Source: Edaphobacter bradus
Lineage (GTDB): Bacteria; Acidobacteriota; Terriglobia; Terriglobales; Acidobacteriaceae
Length of the DNA: 64,000 nt
Direction of reading: 5' to 3'
Assembly (NCBI RefSeq): GCF_025685645.1
Contig: NZ_JAGSYF010000001.1
Coordinates: 1 to 64,000, forward strand
Shown in pieces: positions 1 to 17,138 of the stretch. The notes under the pieces are model-generated. The model had not been told where the DNA came from, did not search any database, and saw only the letters and a list, made by a program, of their open reading frames with translations. Position numbers and translations under genes: made by a program. How positions within the stretch are numbered: position 1 is the stretch's first letter; every line of letters starts with the position of its first letter.

Positions 1-147
1 GGCACGGAGATGGTGATGCCGGGCGACAACATCGCGCTGGAGATCACGCTGCACACCCCGGTGGCCATGGAGAAGGGCCTGCGCTTCGCCATCCGCGAGG
101 GCGGACGCACCGTCGGCGCCGGTACCATCTCCGAGATCATCAAGTAA
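1..147 (+). CDS. tuf: Elongation factor Tu, C-terminal end (partial)
   Basis: The window opens in frame inside this gene; only the last 48 codons are present. They end in the signature domain III tail ([18 protein letters not shown], then TISEIIK, stop TAA at 145-147). EF-Tu is the GTPase that carries aminoacyl-tRNA to the ribosome; the GTPase domain lies upstream of the window. It is followed by a terminator hairpin and then rpmG, tRNA-Trp, secE and nusG, the classic bacterial tuf-secE-nusG order. The motif is essentially invariant in bacteria, so identity is secure. Confidence 0.97.
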   Translation, partial: GTEMVMPGDNIALEITLHTPVAMEKGLRFAIREGGRTVGAGTISEIIK

Positions 148-173
148 GCCGGTCTCAACGTATTCATTACCTG

Positions 174-203
174 ATCAGCGGCGGCCTTGCGGTCGCCGCT
201 GAT
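174..203 (+). terminator. Hairpin after tuf
   Basis: A 13-bp stem (174-186 pairing with 191-203, with one G-T pair) closes a four-base loop and is followed by the short T-containing run TTTCATC. It lies 26 bases past the tuf stop. The U-tract is weak, so it may be an inefficient terminator or an mRNA 3'-end stabiliser. Confidence 0.6.
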
Positions 204-427
204 TTCATCAAACCGGGAGCTTTCTTTCTCCCCAGGTTTAGTGGATAATAGTGGAGGATGAGCGTGGCCTGACCGCTCCTCTCTTCCGAACTACAACTCA
301 GGATTCTGGTTGCAGGGACCATAACCCCTGCGTTGCGGCGTGTCGGACGGATTTCTCGCAAGAGACAAAGCCTGACAATCTGCTTGCCAGCCGAAGTGGC
401 TGGCCACGTTAGAAGGAGAACACGACT

Positions 428-577
428 ATGCGCGAGATCATCACACTCCAGTGCCCGGAGTGCAAGAACCGGAACTACTCAACCACGAAGAACAAGAAGA
501 CAACCACGGGCCGTTTGGAGTTCTCGAAGTTCTGCAATACCTGCCGCAAGCACACGGACCACAAAGAGACGAAGTAA
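428..577 (+). CDS. rpmG: 50S ribosomal protein L33
   Basis: A 49-residue protein of typical L33 length. It starts [19 protein letters not shown] and ends KHTDHKETK. Two CxxC knuckles (CPEC at residues 9-12 and CNTC at 36-39) mark it as the zinc-binding form of L33, a component of the large subunit near the E site. The start is set by an AGAAGGAG ribosome binding site at 411-418. A small hairpin (386-392 with 398-404) sits just upstream of that site and could modulate translation. Its position between tuf and tRNA-Trp/secE is the usual one in many phyla. Confidence 0.97.
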   Translation: MREIITLQCPECKNRNYSTTKNKKTTTGRLEFSKFCNTCRKHTDHKETK

Positions 578-628
578 GAGTTAGCCGTAACCCCGGCCTT
601 GCCGGAGCCAAGAGCTAGCAGCTTTACC

Positions 629-704
629 GGGGGAGTAAGCTCAACGGTTAAACTGTCGGTCTCCAAAACCGAACTTCTCGGTTCGAATCCGAGCTCCCCC
701 GCCA
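629..704 (+). tRNA. trnW: tRNA-Trp (CCA anticodon), CCA end encoded
   Basis: A full cloverleaf can be drawn. The acceptor stem GGGGGAG (629-635) pairs with CTCCCCC (694-700). The anticodon stem 656-660 pairs with 668-672 and encloses loop CTCCAAA with anticodon CCA at 663-665. The T arm contains GGTTCGAATCC. The discriminator base is G701 and the 3' CCA is genomically encoded at 702-704. tRNA-Trp between rpmG and secE is a conserved arrangement in many bacteria. Confidence 0.97.
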
Positions 705-769
705 GTTTTGCCCAGCCTTGGATGGTGGGCGCAGAACCAGCAGTACGACGAAGACTTTGAGGCGGCACT

Positions 770-1027
770 ATGGCCAAGACATTAGCGGTAGCGGAACAGT
801 CCAGCACGAGCGTGCAGCAGTTGAAGGGGCAGCCTGCCCGGATCATCAGTTTTCTGAAGGACGTGCGCAGCGAGATGCGCAAGGTGATCACGCCGTCGCG
901 CTCTGAGGTTCAGTCGACGACGACCGTGGTGATCGTGACCGTCTTCATCTTCGCGGCGTTCTTCTGGGTGGTTGATAGCATCATCGGACGAGGCGTTCAG
1001 GCCGTGTTGCACGAGCTTACCCGGTAG
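770..1027 (+). CDS. secE: Preprotein translocase subunit SecE
   Basis: An 85-residue, single-TM subunit of the SecYEG inner-membrane channel. The conserved cytoplasmic amphipathic helix is present (FLKDVRSEMRKVITPSRSEV, about residues 28-47). It is followed by a hydrophobic membrane segment (TVVIVTVFIFAAFFWVVDSI, about 52-71). The length is normal for the short, single-helix form of SecE. It lies between tRNA-Trp and nusG, as in most bacteria, with 57 bases to the chosen nusG start. Confidence 0.97.
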   Translation: MAKTLAVAEQSSTSVQQLKGQPARIISFLKDVRSEMRKVITPSRSEVQSTTTVVIVTVFIFAAFFWVVDSIIGRGVQAVLHELTR

Positions 1028-1084
1028 ACAAGCAGCAGAGGCGATCAGAAAGAAACACACACGATGCGTGAAGAAGGCAGAATC

Positions 1085-1720
1085 ATGGCGGCAGAAGAGC
1101 AGAACCCGGAAGAGCACAAGCCTGAGGCGTCCAACGCCGGTGGCGAGCAGGCGCCGGCCGAGCAGCTGGCCCCACCGGTCAATGAGAGCTTCAAGTGGTA
1201 CATCATCCACGCCTACTCGGGGTTCGAGCGCAAGGTGCGCGAGTCGCTTGAGAGCCGCATCGCCGCCTTCGGCCTGCAGAACAAGATCGGTCGCATCATG
1301 ATCCCGACCGAGCCGGTCACCGAGGTTCGCAACGGCAAGAAGTACACGATTGAGCGGGTCTTCCTGCCGGGCTACGTCCTGGTGGAGATGGACCTCGACA
1401 ACGACCTGTGGCACGTGATCAAGAACACGCCGCGCGTCACGGGCTTCCTTGGTACGGGCGACAATCCGGTTGCGCTCTCCGAGCAGGAGGTCAGCTCGAT
1501 CCTCTTCCGCTCCGACGTCTCGAAGGACAAGCCAACGCTCAAGATCAAGTTCGACAAGGGCGAGCAGGTTCGCATCAACGAAGGACCATTCGCCAACTTC
1601 ACCGGCGCGGTGGACGAGATCAACGAGGACAAGCAGACCCTCAAGGTCATGGTCAGCATCTTCGGCCGCTCCACGCCGGTTGAGATCGAGTTCTCGAAGG
1701 TGGACAAGATCGTCGAATAA
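1085..1720 (+). CDS. nusG: Transcription termination/antitermination factor NusG
   Basis: A 211-residue NusG. The NGN domain starts at FKWYIIHAYSGFE and contains the RNA-polymerase-contacting core (PGYVLVEMDLDNDLWHVI). The C-terminal KOW domain (KGEQVRINEGPFANFTGAVD) contacts Rho or ribosomal protein S10. An acidic, Pro/Ala-rich tail of about 35 residues precedes the NGN domain. I chose the ATG at 1085 because GAAGGCAGA lies just upstream. An in-frame ATG at 1064 would add seven residues and has no clear ribosome binding site. Confidence 0.96.
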   Translation: MAAEEQNPEEHKPEASNAGGEQAPAEQLAPPVNESFKWYIIHAYSGFERKVRESLESRIAAFGLQNKIGRIMIPTEPVTEVRNGKKYTIERVFLPGYVLVEMDLDNDLWHVIKNTPRVTGFLGTGDNPVALSEQEVSSILFRSDVSKDKPTLKIKFDKGEQVRINEGPFANFTGAVDEINEDKQTLKVMVSIFGRSTPVEIEFSKVDKIVE

Positions 1721-1791
1721 GCAGGTTCAGGAACATCAAAATCAGCAGCGGGTACAGCCTGCCGCTAGAAGCATAAAGAGGATTTACTCGT

Positions 1792-2226
1792 ATGGCACCG
1801 AAGAAGATCACTGGATACGTCAAACTTCAGATCATGGCAGGTAAGGCGACGCCCGCGCCTCCGGTCGGCCCCGCGCTGGGTCAGGCGCAGGTCAACATCA
1901 TGGAGTTCTGCAAGCAGTTCAACGACCGCACCAAGGGCGCCGATCTGGCGGGCCTGACGATTCCGGTCGTCATCTCGGTTTACGCTGACCGCACCTTCTC
2001 CTTCATCACGAAGACGCCTCCGGCTCCCGTGCTGCTGCTCAAGGCCGCCGGCATCGAGAAGGGCTCGGGCACTCCGAACAAGGAGAAGAAGGGTAAGGTG
2101 ACTGAGAAGCAGATCCTCGAGATCGCCAAGCAGAAGATGCCGGACATGAACGCAGCCACCGTGGAGGCAGCGGCCAAGACAATCCGTGGCACCGCCCGCT
2201 CGATGGGCATCGATGTTGTTGCCTAA
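1792..2226 (+). CDS. rplK: 50S ribosomal protein L11
   Basis: A full-length L11 of 144 residues. The N-terminal domain begins with the family signature ([28 protein letters not shown]), and the C-terminal rRNA-binding domain ends [11 protein letters not shown]11 binds the GTPase-associated centre of 23S rRNA. A GAGG ribosome binding site precedes the ATG. In most bacteria rplA follows immediately. Here a very strong hairpin closes the transcript and rplA lies about 3.4 kb away beyond three unrelated genes. Confidence 0.98.
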   Translation: MAPKKITGYVKLQIMAGKATPAPPVGPALGQAQVNIMEFCKQFNDRTKGADLAGLTIPVVISVYADRTFSFITKTPPAPVLLLKAAGIEKGSGTPNKEKKGKVTEKQILEIAKQKMPDMNAATVEAAAKTIRGTARSMGIDVVA

Positions 2227-2255
2227 GGTTATAGCAGCTGCTGTCGAGGTTCTCT

Positions 2256-2289
2256 GAAATGGGGTACCCCCAGGGGGGTACCCCATTTC
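2256..2289 (+). terminator. Strong hairpin after rplK
   Basis: A perfect 15-bp inverted repeat (2256-2270, GAAATGGGGTACCCC, with 2275-2289) encloses four bases and starts 30 bases after the rplK stop. There is no long T-run after it, so it could act as a terminator, a processing site or a 3'-end block. It separates rplK from the rplAJL-rpoBC genes. Confidence 0.7.
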
Positions 2290-2375
2290 TATGTCTCATG
2301 AATGCAACGAGATAGCGAAAACTCTTCCGCTAAGATATTGTATTCAGGGGAGTTAGAGGTCAAAATATTGAATTC

Positions 2376-2419
2376 AAAAGAGATAAGGCCAGGCGATTTC
2401 GCTTGGCCTTATCTCTTTT
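2376..2419. terminator. Long, near-perfect hairpin, bidirectional terminator
   Basis: A 21-bp stem with a single G-T pair (2376-2396 with 2399-2419) closes a two-base loop. The outer bases form AAAAGAGATAAGG on one side and CCTTATCTCTTTT on the other, so each strand ends with its own T-run. It lies in the AT-rich gap between rplK (+) and the convergent radical SAM gene (-), where a two-way terminator is expected. Confidence 0.8.
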
Positions 2420-2609
2420 ATCCACCTGCTTCTATTTTACGCACTGGAGGTAAACTGCTCTGCCACTTTTCTGAGGTTTATTTTTATCGGATAAGTCTAT
2501 GTTTGTGTGCTACTTGTGTAGTTGATGGCGCTTTCCATGCCGACTTTGGGACTTGACAAGGTTCTCTGTGGAAATCTCTCGGGACGCTCCGTTTCGAGGC
2601 AGGTCGCTC

Positions 2610-3677
2610 TCAGGCGAAGAGCCTTTGCTGCGGCGGGCCTTCGGCGCTGAGCGATGGCTTTCTGGTGGAGCCTGGGCTGGGCAGAAGGCTGTCGTCGTCG
2701 CTGAAGCGTCGGCCGATCTTGTGGCGAAGGCGGGCGCGTTCGACGATCTGGGAAAGTTTGCGGCGGTAGTCGGCGGCGGCGAAGTCGGCGTGGTCGAAGC
2801 GGCGGGCGTACTCGGGCTCGAGGGAGGGGAAGTGCTCACGAACGAAGCTCATGTAGGTAGGACGTGAGCACGGCTTGAGGAAGAGTGGGTTGGCGGCGAA
2901 GAAGCTGGCGCCAACCTCGGCGGCGAGGCGGGCCATGCGGTCGATGGCCTCTTCGGTGTCGGTGATGCCCGGCAGAAGCGGCGAGCAGAGGATGCCGGTG
3001 GCGATGCCGGCCTGACGGAGTTCTTTGACGGCAGCGAGGCGGAGATCTGGGCGTGGGGCGCGAGGCTCGAGCAGGCGGGCGAGGGCGGCGTCGGGCGTGG
3101 TGATGGTGAGGTGGACGACGAGGCGGTTACGGCGGGCGATCTCGGTAAGGAGGTCGATGTCGCGCGTGATGAGAGGCGATTTGGTGACAATGCCGAGGTG
3201 GAAGCCTGAGTGACGGGCGAAGACCTCGAGGATGCTGCGGGTGATGCGGGCGCGGCGCTCGATGGGCTGGTAGGGATCGGTGGCGGTGCCTAGGGCAATC
3301 TCGTCGGCCGGGTCGATATGGCGGAGCTCCTGCTCAAGCAGCCAGGCGGCGTTCTGCTTGAGGAAGATGAGCCGCTCGAAGGCGAGCGGGTCACGGAGCT
3401 CCATGAACTCGTGGGTGTAGCGGGCGTAGCAGTACTTGCAGCCGAACTCGCAGCCGCGGTAGGGGTTGATGCTGTGGGCCATCCAGACAAGACGCTTTGA
3501 GGCGGTCTTGTTGAGGATGCTGCGGACGTTGAGGGCGCGGAACTCGACGAGGTGTCCGGAGTCGGAGTGCGGGGCGTGAGCGGCGAGGCGGGCGATTCCG
3601 TTGAGCCGGGCGGGCTCCGAGGACTGCCCAAGAATGGGAAAAAGGGAGGCGTCCCGCGAGGTGTCTAGTTTCGCCAT
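2610..3677 (-). CDS. Radical SAM protein of the SplB-like / PA0069 family
   Basis: A 355-residue protein with a radical SAM cluster motif CEFGCKYC (CxxxCxxC) inside SINPYRGCEFGCKYCYARY, which would bind a [4Fe-4S] cluster and S-adenosylmethionine. The surrounding sequence (TATDPYQPIERR, then ITRSILEVF and IVTKSPLITRD) is typical of the COG1533 group, related to spore photoproduct lyase. It lacks an obvious role in sporulation here; the substrate is unknown. The C-terminus is basic and Ser/Pro-rich. It is transcribed against rplK and is the first gene of the insertion splitting rplK from rplA. Confidence 0.85.
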   Translation of the reverse strand: MAKLDTSRDASLFPILGQSSEPARLNGIARLAAHAPHSDSGHLVEFRALNVRSILNKTASKRLVWMAHSINPYRGCEFGCKYCYARYTHEFMELRDPLAFERLIFLKQNAAWLLEQELRHIDPADEIALGTATDPYQPIERRARITRSILEVFARHSGFHLGIVTKSPLITRDIDLLTEIARRNRLVVHLTITTPDAALARLLEPRAPRPDLRLAAVKELRQAGIATGILCSPLLPGITDTEEAIDRMARLAAEVGASFFAANPLFLKPCSRPTYMSFVREHFPSLEPEYARRFDHADFAAADYRRKLSQIVERARLRHKIGRRFSDDDSLLPSPGSTRKPSLSAEGPPQQRLFA

Positions 3678-3820
3678 TTGTTCGCCTTTCTGGAATGAGA
3701 ATAGGACGGGTTTGGGAGGGCGTCAAGGGGAAGTTTTGAATAGTTCGATTTTGGACTTGGATCGGACACGTCGACTCAGGATGTGGTCATTGCAGAGAGA
3801 GGATTTAGTACACTTCGCCT

Positions 3821-4417
3821 ATGAACTTCAACCTCGCAGAGATGCCGCTTCCGCTTCGCTTCCGGCCTGAGACGCCGATGAGCGATGAGGAACTGATGCG
3901 TTTCTGCGCGGCCAACGATGACCTGCGGGTGGAGCGCGATGCCAATGGAGAGATTCTTGTAATGACGCCTGCAGGGAACCGTACGGGGCGAATGAACGCG
4001 GCGATTATCATGGCCCTCGGCGCGTGGGCGGAGATCGATGGCCGAGGGTACGTCTTCGACTCGAACACCGGATTCACCCTTCCCGATGGCTCGATGCGCA
4101 GTCCCGATGCTGCGTGGGTGAAAAAGGCGCGGTGGGATGCTCTCGGCGAAGAAGAGAAGGAACGCTTCTCACACATTTGCCCTGAGTTCATTATCGAGTT
4201 GCGGTCCCCGAGCGATAGCCTCGTTGAGCTTCAGGCCAAGATGGACCGGTGGATCGCTAATGGGGTTGAGGTTGCGTGGCTGATCGATCCGATTGCGCAG
4301 GCGGTTTCCGTCTACCGCCGGGGTGATTCTCCGGAGATGCATTATCATCCGACTTCGGTTCAGGGAAGTGGGGTTGTGGCAGGGTTTGAGTTGGTGATGG
4401 CGCGTGTGTGGGAATAG
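3821..4417 (+). CDS. Uma2 family endonuclease-like protein
   Basis: A 198-residue member of the Uma2 (DUF820) family, which has a PD-(D/E)xK nuclease fold. Visible motifs are SPDAAWV (catalytic Asp, about residue 92) and PEFIIELRSPSDS (ELRSP in the place of ExK). LQAKMDRWIANGVEVAWLIDP, a family hallmark, follows. These proteins are abundant in Cyanobacteria and Acidobacteria and their biological role is mostly unknown. No clear ribosome binding site precedes the ATG. It overlaps nothing and ends 4 bases before the convergent DUF4424 gene. Confidence 0.85.
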   Translation: MNFNLAEMPLPLRFRPETPMSDEELMRFCAANDDLRVERDANGEILVMTPAGNRTGRMNAAIIMALGAWAEIDGRGYVFDSNTGFTLPDGSMRSPDAAWVKKARWDALGEEEKERFSHICPEFIIELRSPSDSLVELQAKMDRWIANGVEVAWLIDPIAQAVSVYRRGDSPEMHYHPTSVQGSGVVAGFELVMARVWE

Positions 4418-4421
4418 GTTG

Positions 4422-5414
4422 TTACCGAGATTTGTAGACCGTAATGAAACCGACGCGGAGTTCCTTTTTCGGAACCAGATTCGTGCTGTGAGCCATAAAG
4501 TGGTCAGCGTCGATTTTGGTAACAGGACCATCCCAGCAGAAGCTAACGAAGTTCTGTGAGGCATTCTTCTCGTGCGGACGCTCGACAATAAGCGTGAAGT
4601 CTTCGATCGGTGTCTTCCAGGTATTTGCGGTTGTGAGGATGAAATCCACGTAGGAGAAGGGAACGCCGTTGTTCTGATCCGCAGCAAGCACTGAAAGCGA
4701 TTTCGTTAACCTTGTGTCGAGGCAAAGGCTCCCAATTTCTTTCGTAGCTTCGGGATCTTCACCATTCAGGCCGTAGCTCACGCTGTTTGTGAATCCTAGA
4801 ACCGGCGTGTATTTGTGAGATATGCGGATAGTTAAGTGTGCAGGGAAGGTTTGCTGCCAGTAATACTTCTTTTCAACTGCCCACTGGGCTACGTCCATGT
4901 CTGCTTCGTTGTCGATGAGTCCAGCATGAACCATTGAAGCTCTCTGGGCACTAGAGAGCCTGCGAATGTCTTTGGCACGCGGCGTGTCGTTGTCGAGGTG
5001 ACCAAAGGTTGCGATGTCGACGCCATATTTTTGGAGAATGGGTGATACATCGCGCCCCTTCAACTTTGCCTTCACTTCCACGTTGAATTTCACAGGCTTG
5101 TCTTCGACAGTGAGGCGAAAATCATCAAACCCCTGTTGAGCAGGCGAGTAATGAGTCCAATCCATCTCGTAAGGCGGCACCGGAAATGCAACTTCAGTCG
5201 TAATGTCCTCATTGGTATCGTTTCTGAATACGTAATCTACCGAAACGTTCCTGGGGCTGATCCGCAAAACTTCTTTTTGCATGGAGATGCGGGTTTCCCG
5301 CTTCATCACTATGCCTCCTGCTGCGATTGACGCCGCACCATCATCCGCGCGAACAGGACACGAGATGTAAAGGGCTGAGGAAAGGACGAGAAGAACTCTT
5401 CTGATGATTTGCAT
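4422..5414 (-). CDS. Exported DUF4424-like protein
   Basis: A 330-residue protein with a cleavable signal peptide (MQIIRRVLLVLSSALYISCPVRA). It is followed by the pattern seen in DUF4424 proteins: DDGAASIAAGGIVMKRETRISMQKE, then YVFRNDTNEDITTEVAFPVPPYE. The family is secreted, apparently beta-rich and of unknown function. Codon use and base composition look less GC-rich than the flanking ribosomal genes, consistent with later acquisition. Assignment to DUF4424 is by recalled pattern, so the family name is less certain than the fact that it is an exported protein. Confidence 0.75.
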   Translation of the reverse strand: MQIIRRVLLVLSSALYISCPVRADDGAASIAAGGIVMKRETRISMQKEVLRISPRNVSVDYVFRNDTNEDITTEVAFPVPPYEMDWTHYSPAQQGFDDFRLTVEDKPVKFNVEVKAKLKGRDVSPILQKYGVDIATFGHLDNDTPRAKDIRRLSSAQRASMVHAGLIDNEADMDVAQWAVEKKYYWQQTFPAHLTIRISHKYTPVLGFTNSVSYGLNGEDPEATKEIGSLCLDTRLTKSLSVLAADQNNGVPFSYVDFILTTANTWKTPIEDFTLIVERPHEKNASQNFVSFCWDGPVTKIDADHFMAHSTNLVPKKELRVGFITVYKSR

Positions 5415-5586
5415 TGGCGATAGCTACATTCTTGCACGCACGAGAGTTGCCTAAGTTAAGGCAATTATCATTGACGCGACCATCGATTTCCGGCATACTC
5501 AAAAGAGCGTCTCAACTTGCCGTTGAGCGCAGTCGATGACCACGCCCGGAGGGAACAGGCTCCGATGGGGTGGGAGATGAGGAAAG

Positions 5587-6297
5587 ATGGCCAGGAAGAT
5601 TTCGAAGAATTTGGCGAAGGCGCGTGCGCTCGTTGAGCCCCGTCCTTACGTTCTCGCGGACGCGGTTCCGCTTCTCCAAAAAGCAAAGTATGCGAAGTTC
5701 GACGAGACCGTCGATCTGACGATGCGTCTTGGTGTGGATCCCAAGCATGCCGACCAGATGGTGCGTGGCACGGTGGTTCTGCCGCATGGCCTGGGCAAGA
5801 CCAAGGTCGTGGCCGTTATCGCCTCGGGCGATAAGGTTCGCGATGCCGAGGCGGCGGGCGCTGAGTTCTTCGGCGGCGAAGAGCTGGTCGAGAAGATCCA
5901 GAAGGAGAACTGGACGGCGTTCGATGCGCTGATCGCGACTCCCGACATGATGAAGTCAGTTGGCCGTCTGGGTAAGGTGCTTGGACCGAAGGGCTTGATG
6001 CCGAATCCTAAGACCGGCACGGTGACGACGAATGTGGCCGACGCTGTGAAGGAGATCAAGGCCGGTAAGGTCGAGTTCCGCACGGACAAGACGGCTCTGG
6101 TTCACGTTCCCGTGGGCAAGCTCTCGTTCGATCCGCAGAAGCTGATCGACAACGCAACCACCGTAATTACGAGCGTGGTGAAGGCGAAGCCTTCGGCGGC
6201 CAAGGGTAAGTACATCAAGAGCGTGACGCTGAGCTCGACGATGGGCCCTGGGATTCAGCTTGACTACTCGGCTGCCGAGGCAGCAGGCAAGGCATAA
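5587..6297 (+). CDS. rplA: 50S ribosomal protein L1
   Basis: A full-length L1 of 236 residues. Recognisable blocks are [32 protein letters not shown], the [22 protein letters not shown] signature, and the C-terminal [12 protein letters not shown]1 forms the mobile L1 stalk of the 50S subunit and usually represses its own operon by binding mRNA. A GAGGAAAG ribosome binding site sits directly before the ATG. It heads the rplA-rplJ-rplL-rpoB-rpoC group here, and its own promoter must lie downstream of the DUF4424 gene, in 5415-5586. Confidence 0.98.
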   Translation: MARKISKNLAKARALVEPRPYVLADAVPLLQKAKYAKFDETVDLTMRLGVDPKHADQMVRGTVVLPHGLGKTKVVAVIASGDKVRDAEAAGAEFFGGEELVEKIQKENWTAFDALIATPDMMKSVGRLGKVLGPKGLMPNPKTGTVTTNVADAVKEIKAGKVEFRTDKTALVHVPVGKLSFDPQKLIDNATTVITSVVKAKPSAAKGKYIKSVTLSSTMGPGIQLDYSAAEAAGKA

Positions 6298-6333
6298 GTT
6301 TTTCGATTCAGCCGCGCACGTGGCGCGATTTTC

Positions 6334-6366
6334 AGCTAGCAGCTAAGAGCTAGCAGCTAAAGGCTA
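6334..6366 (+). repeat. Short tandem AGCTAGCAGCTAA repeat in the rplA-rplJ gap
   Basis: Two adjacent copies of AGCTAGCAGCTA, then a partial third, fill the region directly before rplJ. The 13-mer AGAGCTAGCAGCT at 6346-6358 also occurs at 611-623, just before tRNA-Trp. The unit is partly self-complementary. It sits where an L10 autoregulatory leader would be expected, but I could not draw that fold. Confidence 0.6.
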
Positions 6367-6373
6367 GGTTTTT

Positions 6374-6994
6374 ATGGCACTGTCCAGATCACAGAAGTCG
6401 GAGAAGATTAAGAAGCTGGCGGGCGAGCTTGAGGGCTCGAGCTCGGCGATCATCGGCACCTTCAGCGCACTGACCGCGTCGAAGGACTTCGAGCTCCGCA
6501 AGACGATTCGTAATGCAGGCGGCAGCTACCACGTCGTCAAGAACAAGCTGGCCGAACGCGCCAGTGAGGGCACCAAGATCGAGGCCGCTCTGAAGGGCCT
6601 AAAGGGCGTCAACGCTGTGGCTTATACCGCGGGCGATCCCGTGGCTCTGGCCAAGGCGCTCTCGACCTGGGTGAAGGATAACTCGGAGTTCACCTTCAAG
6701 CTTGGCATCGTTGATGGCAAGGTCCTCAACGTCGAGGAGATTACTGCTCTGGCGACGATGCCGGGCAAGGAAGAGCTCTTTGCGAAGCTTCTGTTCCTTA
6801 TCAACGCTCCGGCGCAGCGTCTGGCTACCGTCATCAATGCGACTGGCCGCGATCTCGCTGTGGTTGTCAACCAGGGAGTGGAGAAGGGCAAGTTTGGCGG
6901 CGCAGCGGCTCCGGTGGCGGCAGTTGAGGCACCGGTGGCCGAGGCTCCGGCGGCGGAGGTCCCTGCTGCAGAGGCTCCCGCGGCAGAGGCGTAA
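6374..6994 (+). CDS. rplJ: 50S ribosomal protein L10
   Basis: A 206-residue L10, which anchors L7/L12 dimers to the ribosomal stalk. The N-terminus (LSRSQKSEKIKKLAGEL) and the block GGSYHVVKNKLAERA are typical. The last 30 or so residues are an Ala/Pro/Glu-rich extension (repeats of the kind EAPAAE) beyond the usual end of about 175 residues. Such a tail occurs in several phyla and is probably disordered. It is followed 145 bases later by rplL. Confidence 0.97.
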   Translation: MALSRSQKSEKIKKLAGELEGSSSAIIGTFSALTASKDFELRKTIRNAGGSYHVVKNKLAERASEGTKIEAALKGLKGVNAVAYTAGDPVALAKALSTWVKDNSEFTFKLGIVDGKVLNVEEITALATMPGKEELFAKLLFLINAPAQRLATVINATGRDLAVVVNQGVEKGKFGGAAAPVAAVEAPVAEAPAAEVPAAEAPAAEA

Positions 6995-7139
6995 AACAAG
7001 TTTCGTCTGACCGCTGCCGGGTGCGCCATGTCTGGGCGCAACGGAAACCCGGGAGAGATCAGGCACCCGAGGCTCAAGAGGGCTTCGGGCAGGCAATAGG
7101 CAATACAGAGTTTAGATTTTTCGAATTGGAGAAAGAAAA

Positions 7140-7517
7140 ATGGCGGACATTCAGCAGTTGGAAGATTCAATCGTTAGCCTGAGCCTCCTTGAGGCCTCGG
7201 CTCTGGTCAAGAAGCTCGAAGAGCGTCTCGGCGTCTCGGCGGCGGCGGCAGCGGTTGCTGCTGCTCCGGCGGCCGGTGGCGGCGCGGCTGCTCCTGCGGT
7301 CGAGGAGAAGACCGAGTTCACCGTCATCCTGAAGGATGCGGGCGCGAACAAGATCAACACCATCAAGGCTGTGCGCGAAGTCACCGCCCTTGGGCTGAAG
7401 GAAGCCAAGGACTTGGTCGACGGCGCTCCCAAGCCTCTGAAGGAGAACGTCTCGAAGGAAGACGCGGCTGCCATCGCCAAGAAGTTCGAGGGCGTCGCGA
7501 CTGTTGAGATCAAGTAG
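7140..7517 (+). CDS. rplL: 50S ribosomal protein L7/L12
   Basis: A 125-residue L7/L12, the multimeric stalk protein that recruits translational GTPases. It shows the N-terminal dimerisation domain ([23 protein letters not shown]), the Ala/Gly hinge, and the C-terminal domain with the signature [51 protein letters not shown] ribosome binding site precedes the ATG. Confidence 0.98.
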   Translation: MADIQQLEDSIVSLSLLEASALVKKLEERLGVSAAAAAVAAAPAAGGGAAAPAVEEKTEFTVILKDAGANKINTIKAVREVTALGLKEAKDLVDGAPKPLKENVSKEDAAAIAKKFEGVATVEIK

Positions 7518-7534
7518 TCGTCAACCAGTTGCAT

Positions 7535-7592
7535 CGCCGGGCGGAACGCGATATTCTTTATCTGGAGATAAAGATTCGTTTCCGCTCCGGCG
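7535..7592 (+). promoter_or_regulatory. Long stem-loop between rplL and rpoB (attenuator / RNase III-type site)
   Basis: An extended hairpin begins 18 bases after rplL. The outer arms 7535-7548 and 7577-7592 pair along their length with single-base bulges at 7579 and 7586. A perfect inner 9-bp stem, TCTTTATCT (7555-7563) with AGATAAAGA (7566-7574), closes on GG. In E. coli the same gap holds an attenuator and an RNase III cleavage site that lower rpoBC expression relative to the ribosomal proteins. The same role here is inference from position and shape. Confidence 0.6.
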
Positions 7593-8179
7593 TGCTATTT
7601 GGCGGGCAAATGGTTTAGGCGAAAGACTTTAGGGGTTGTACTCCGGTCCATCCTGGCAGGGTGCAGGTTAAGGGGCCGGCCATTATGTGCTTCGAGCGGC
7701 GGAAGTGCGTGGTGCAATGGGCTTTAGAGCAAGCGGCAGCAACTTTGGGGCAGGCGAGCCTCAAATGGCGGCAGGCATTTACACGATTACTATAGAAACA
7801 GTGCACAAGTCGACTTTTGCGCTCATGGGACGCGCTGTCCCTGTGAGCGCTTTGCCGTGTTTGCGCCTAGTTTCCGCTCCTGGAGCGGTCAGGTAACGGC
7901 AGCACGCGTTCTTTATAGCAGCTTAAGGGCGCGAGTCGACAGTAAAAGCTTGAAGTTTTACGGGGCCGGGAAGCACGAGACGGCAAGACATTCTGCGCAC
8001 GGGCTTGCCGCAATCGAGGGACGGCGGGACCCGACGATTTACAGACTGCGCACACAGTATCACACCGGAGGGCAGCACCGAGCCCTCCCCGAACGACCGG
8101 GCAGCCGAGATGCATCAGAGTGCTTCGATGCGGGCAGCCAGGGTTGGGAGGCCTCGAAGGTGAGTTTTCAGGAGAGAGC
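7593..8179. other. 587-base gap before rpoB, no supported gene
   Basis: Short open frames here show no family resemblance, no convincing ribosome binding site and no codon signature. I found no strong sigma-70 promoter by eye. The stretch is most simply a long 5' leader and/or secondary promoter region for rpoBC. An AGGAGA ribosome binding site at its end (about 8170-8175) sets the rpoB start. Confidence 0.5.
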
Positions 8180-12652
<4,473 letters not shown>

Positions 12653-12811
12653 CTCCGGACCGCCAGCCTCTCGCCAATTGCGGAGACTGGCGGGACGAAG
12701 CCGCCAGGGATATTGAATTGATGCAGCGCACCATCGGCTGCGAAGAAGACAAGCAGCAGTAAACAGGCAGCGAAGGCTAACCAGCCAAGCCGCCAGGAGA
12801 GACAAAAACAT

Positions 12812-17002
<4,191 letters not shown>

Positions 17003-17025
17003 GCGTAGCTGCAGGCCGCAATACC

Positions 17026-17060
17026 ATAACGGCAGGGCTTCGGCCCTGCCGTTATCTTTT
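17026..17060 (+). terminator. Rho-independent terminator of rpoBC
   Basis: A perfect 13-bp stem ATAACGGCAGGGC (17026-17038) pairs with 17043-17055 around a TTCG tetraloop and is followed by CTTTTC. It lies 23 bases after the rpoC stop and cleanly ends the rplA-rpoC transcription block. Confidence 0.9.
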
Positions 17061-17138
17061 CTTAAATATTTGCTTGGTAATCAACCATTTACAGACTAAG
17101 CTAATTCCGGCCCGCGCTTTGCATTCTTGAGGAGCTTA

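Noticed and set aside
7687..8119. Short open frames in the rplL-rpoB gap and an N-terminal extension of rpoB to 8120
   Set aside because: There is no homology pattern or ribosome binding site. The conserved RpoB N-terminus and an AGGAGA site fix the start at 8180.
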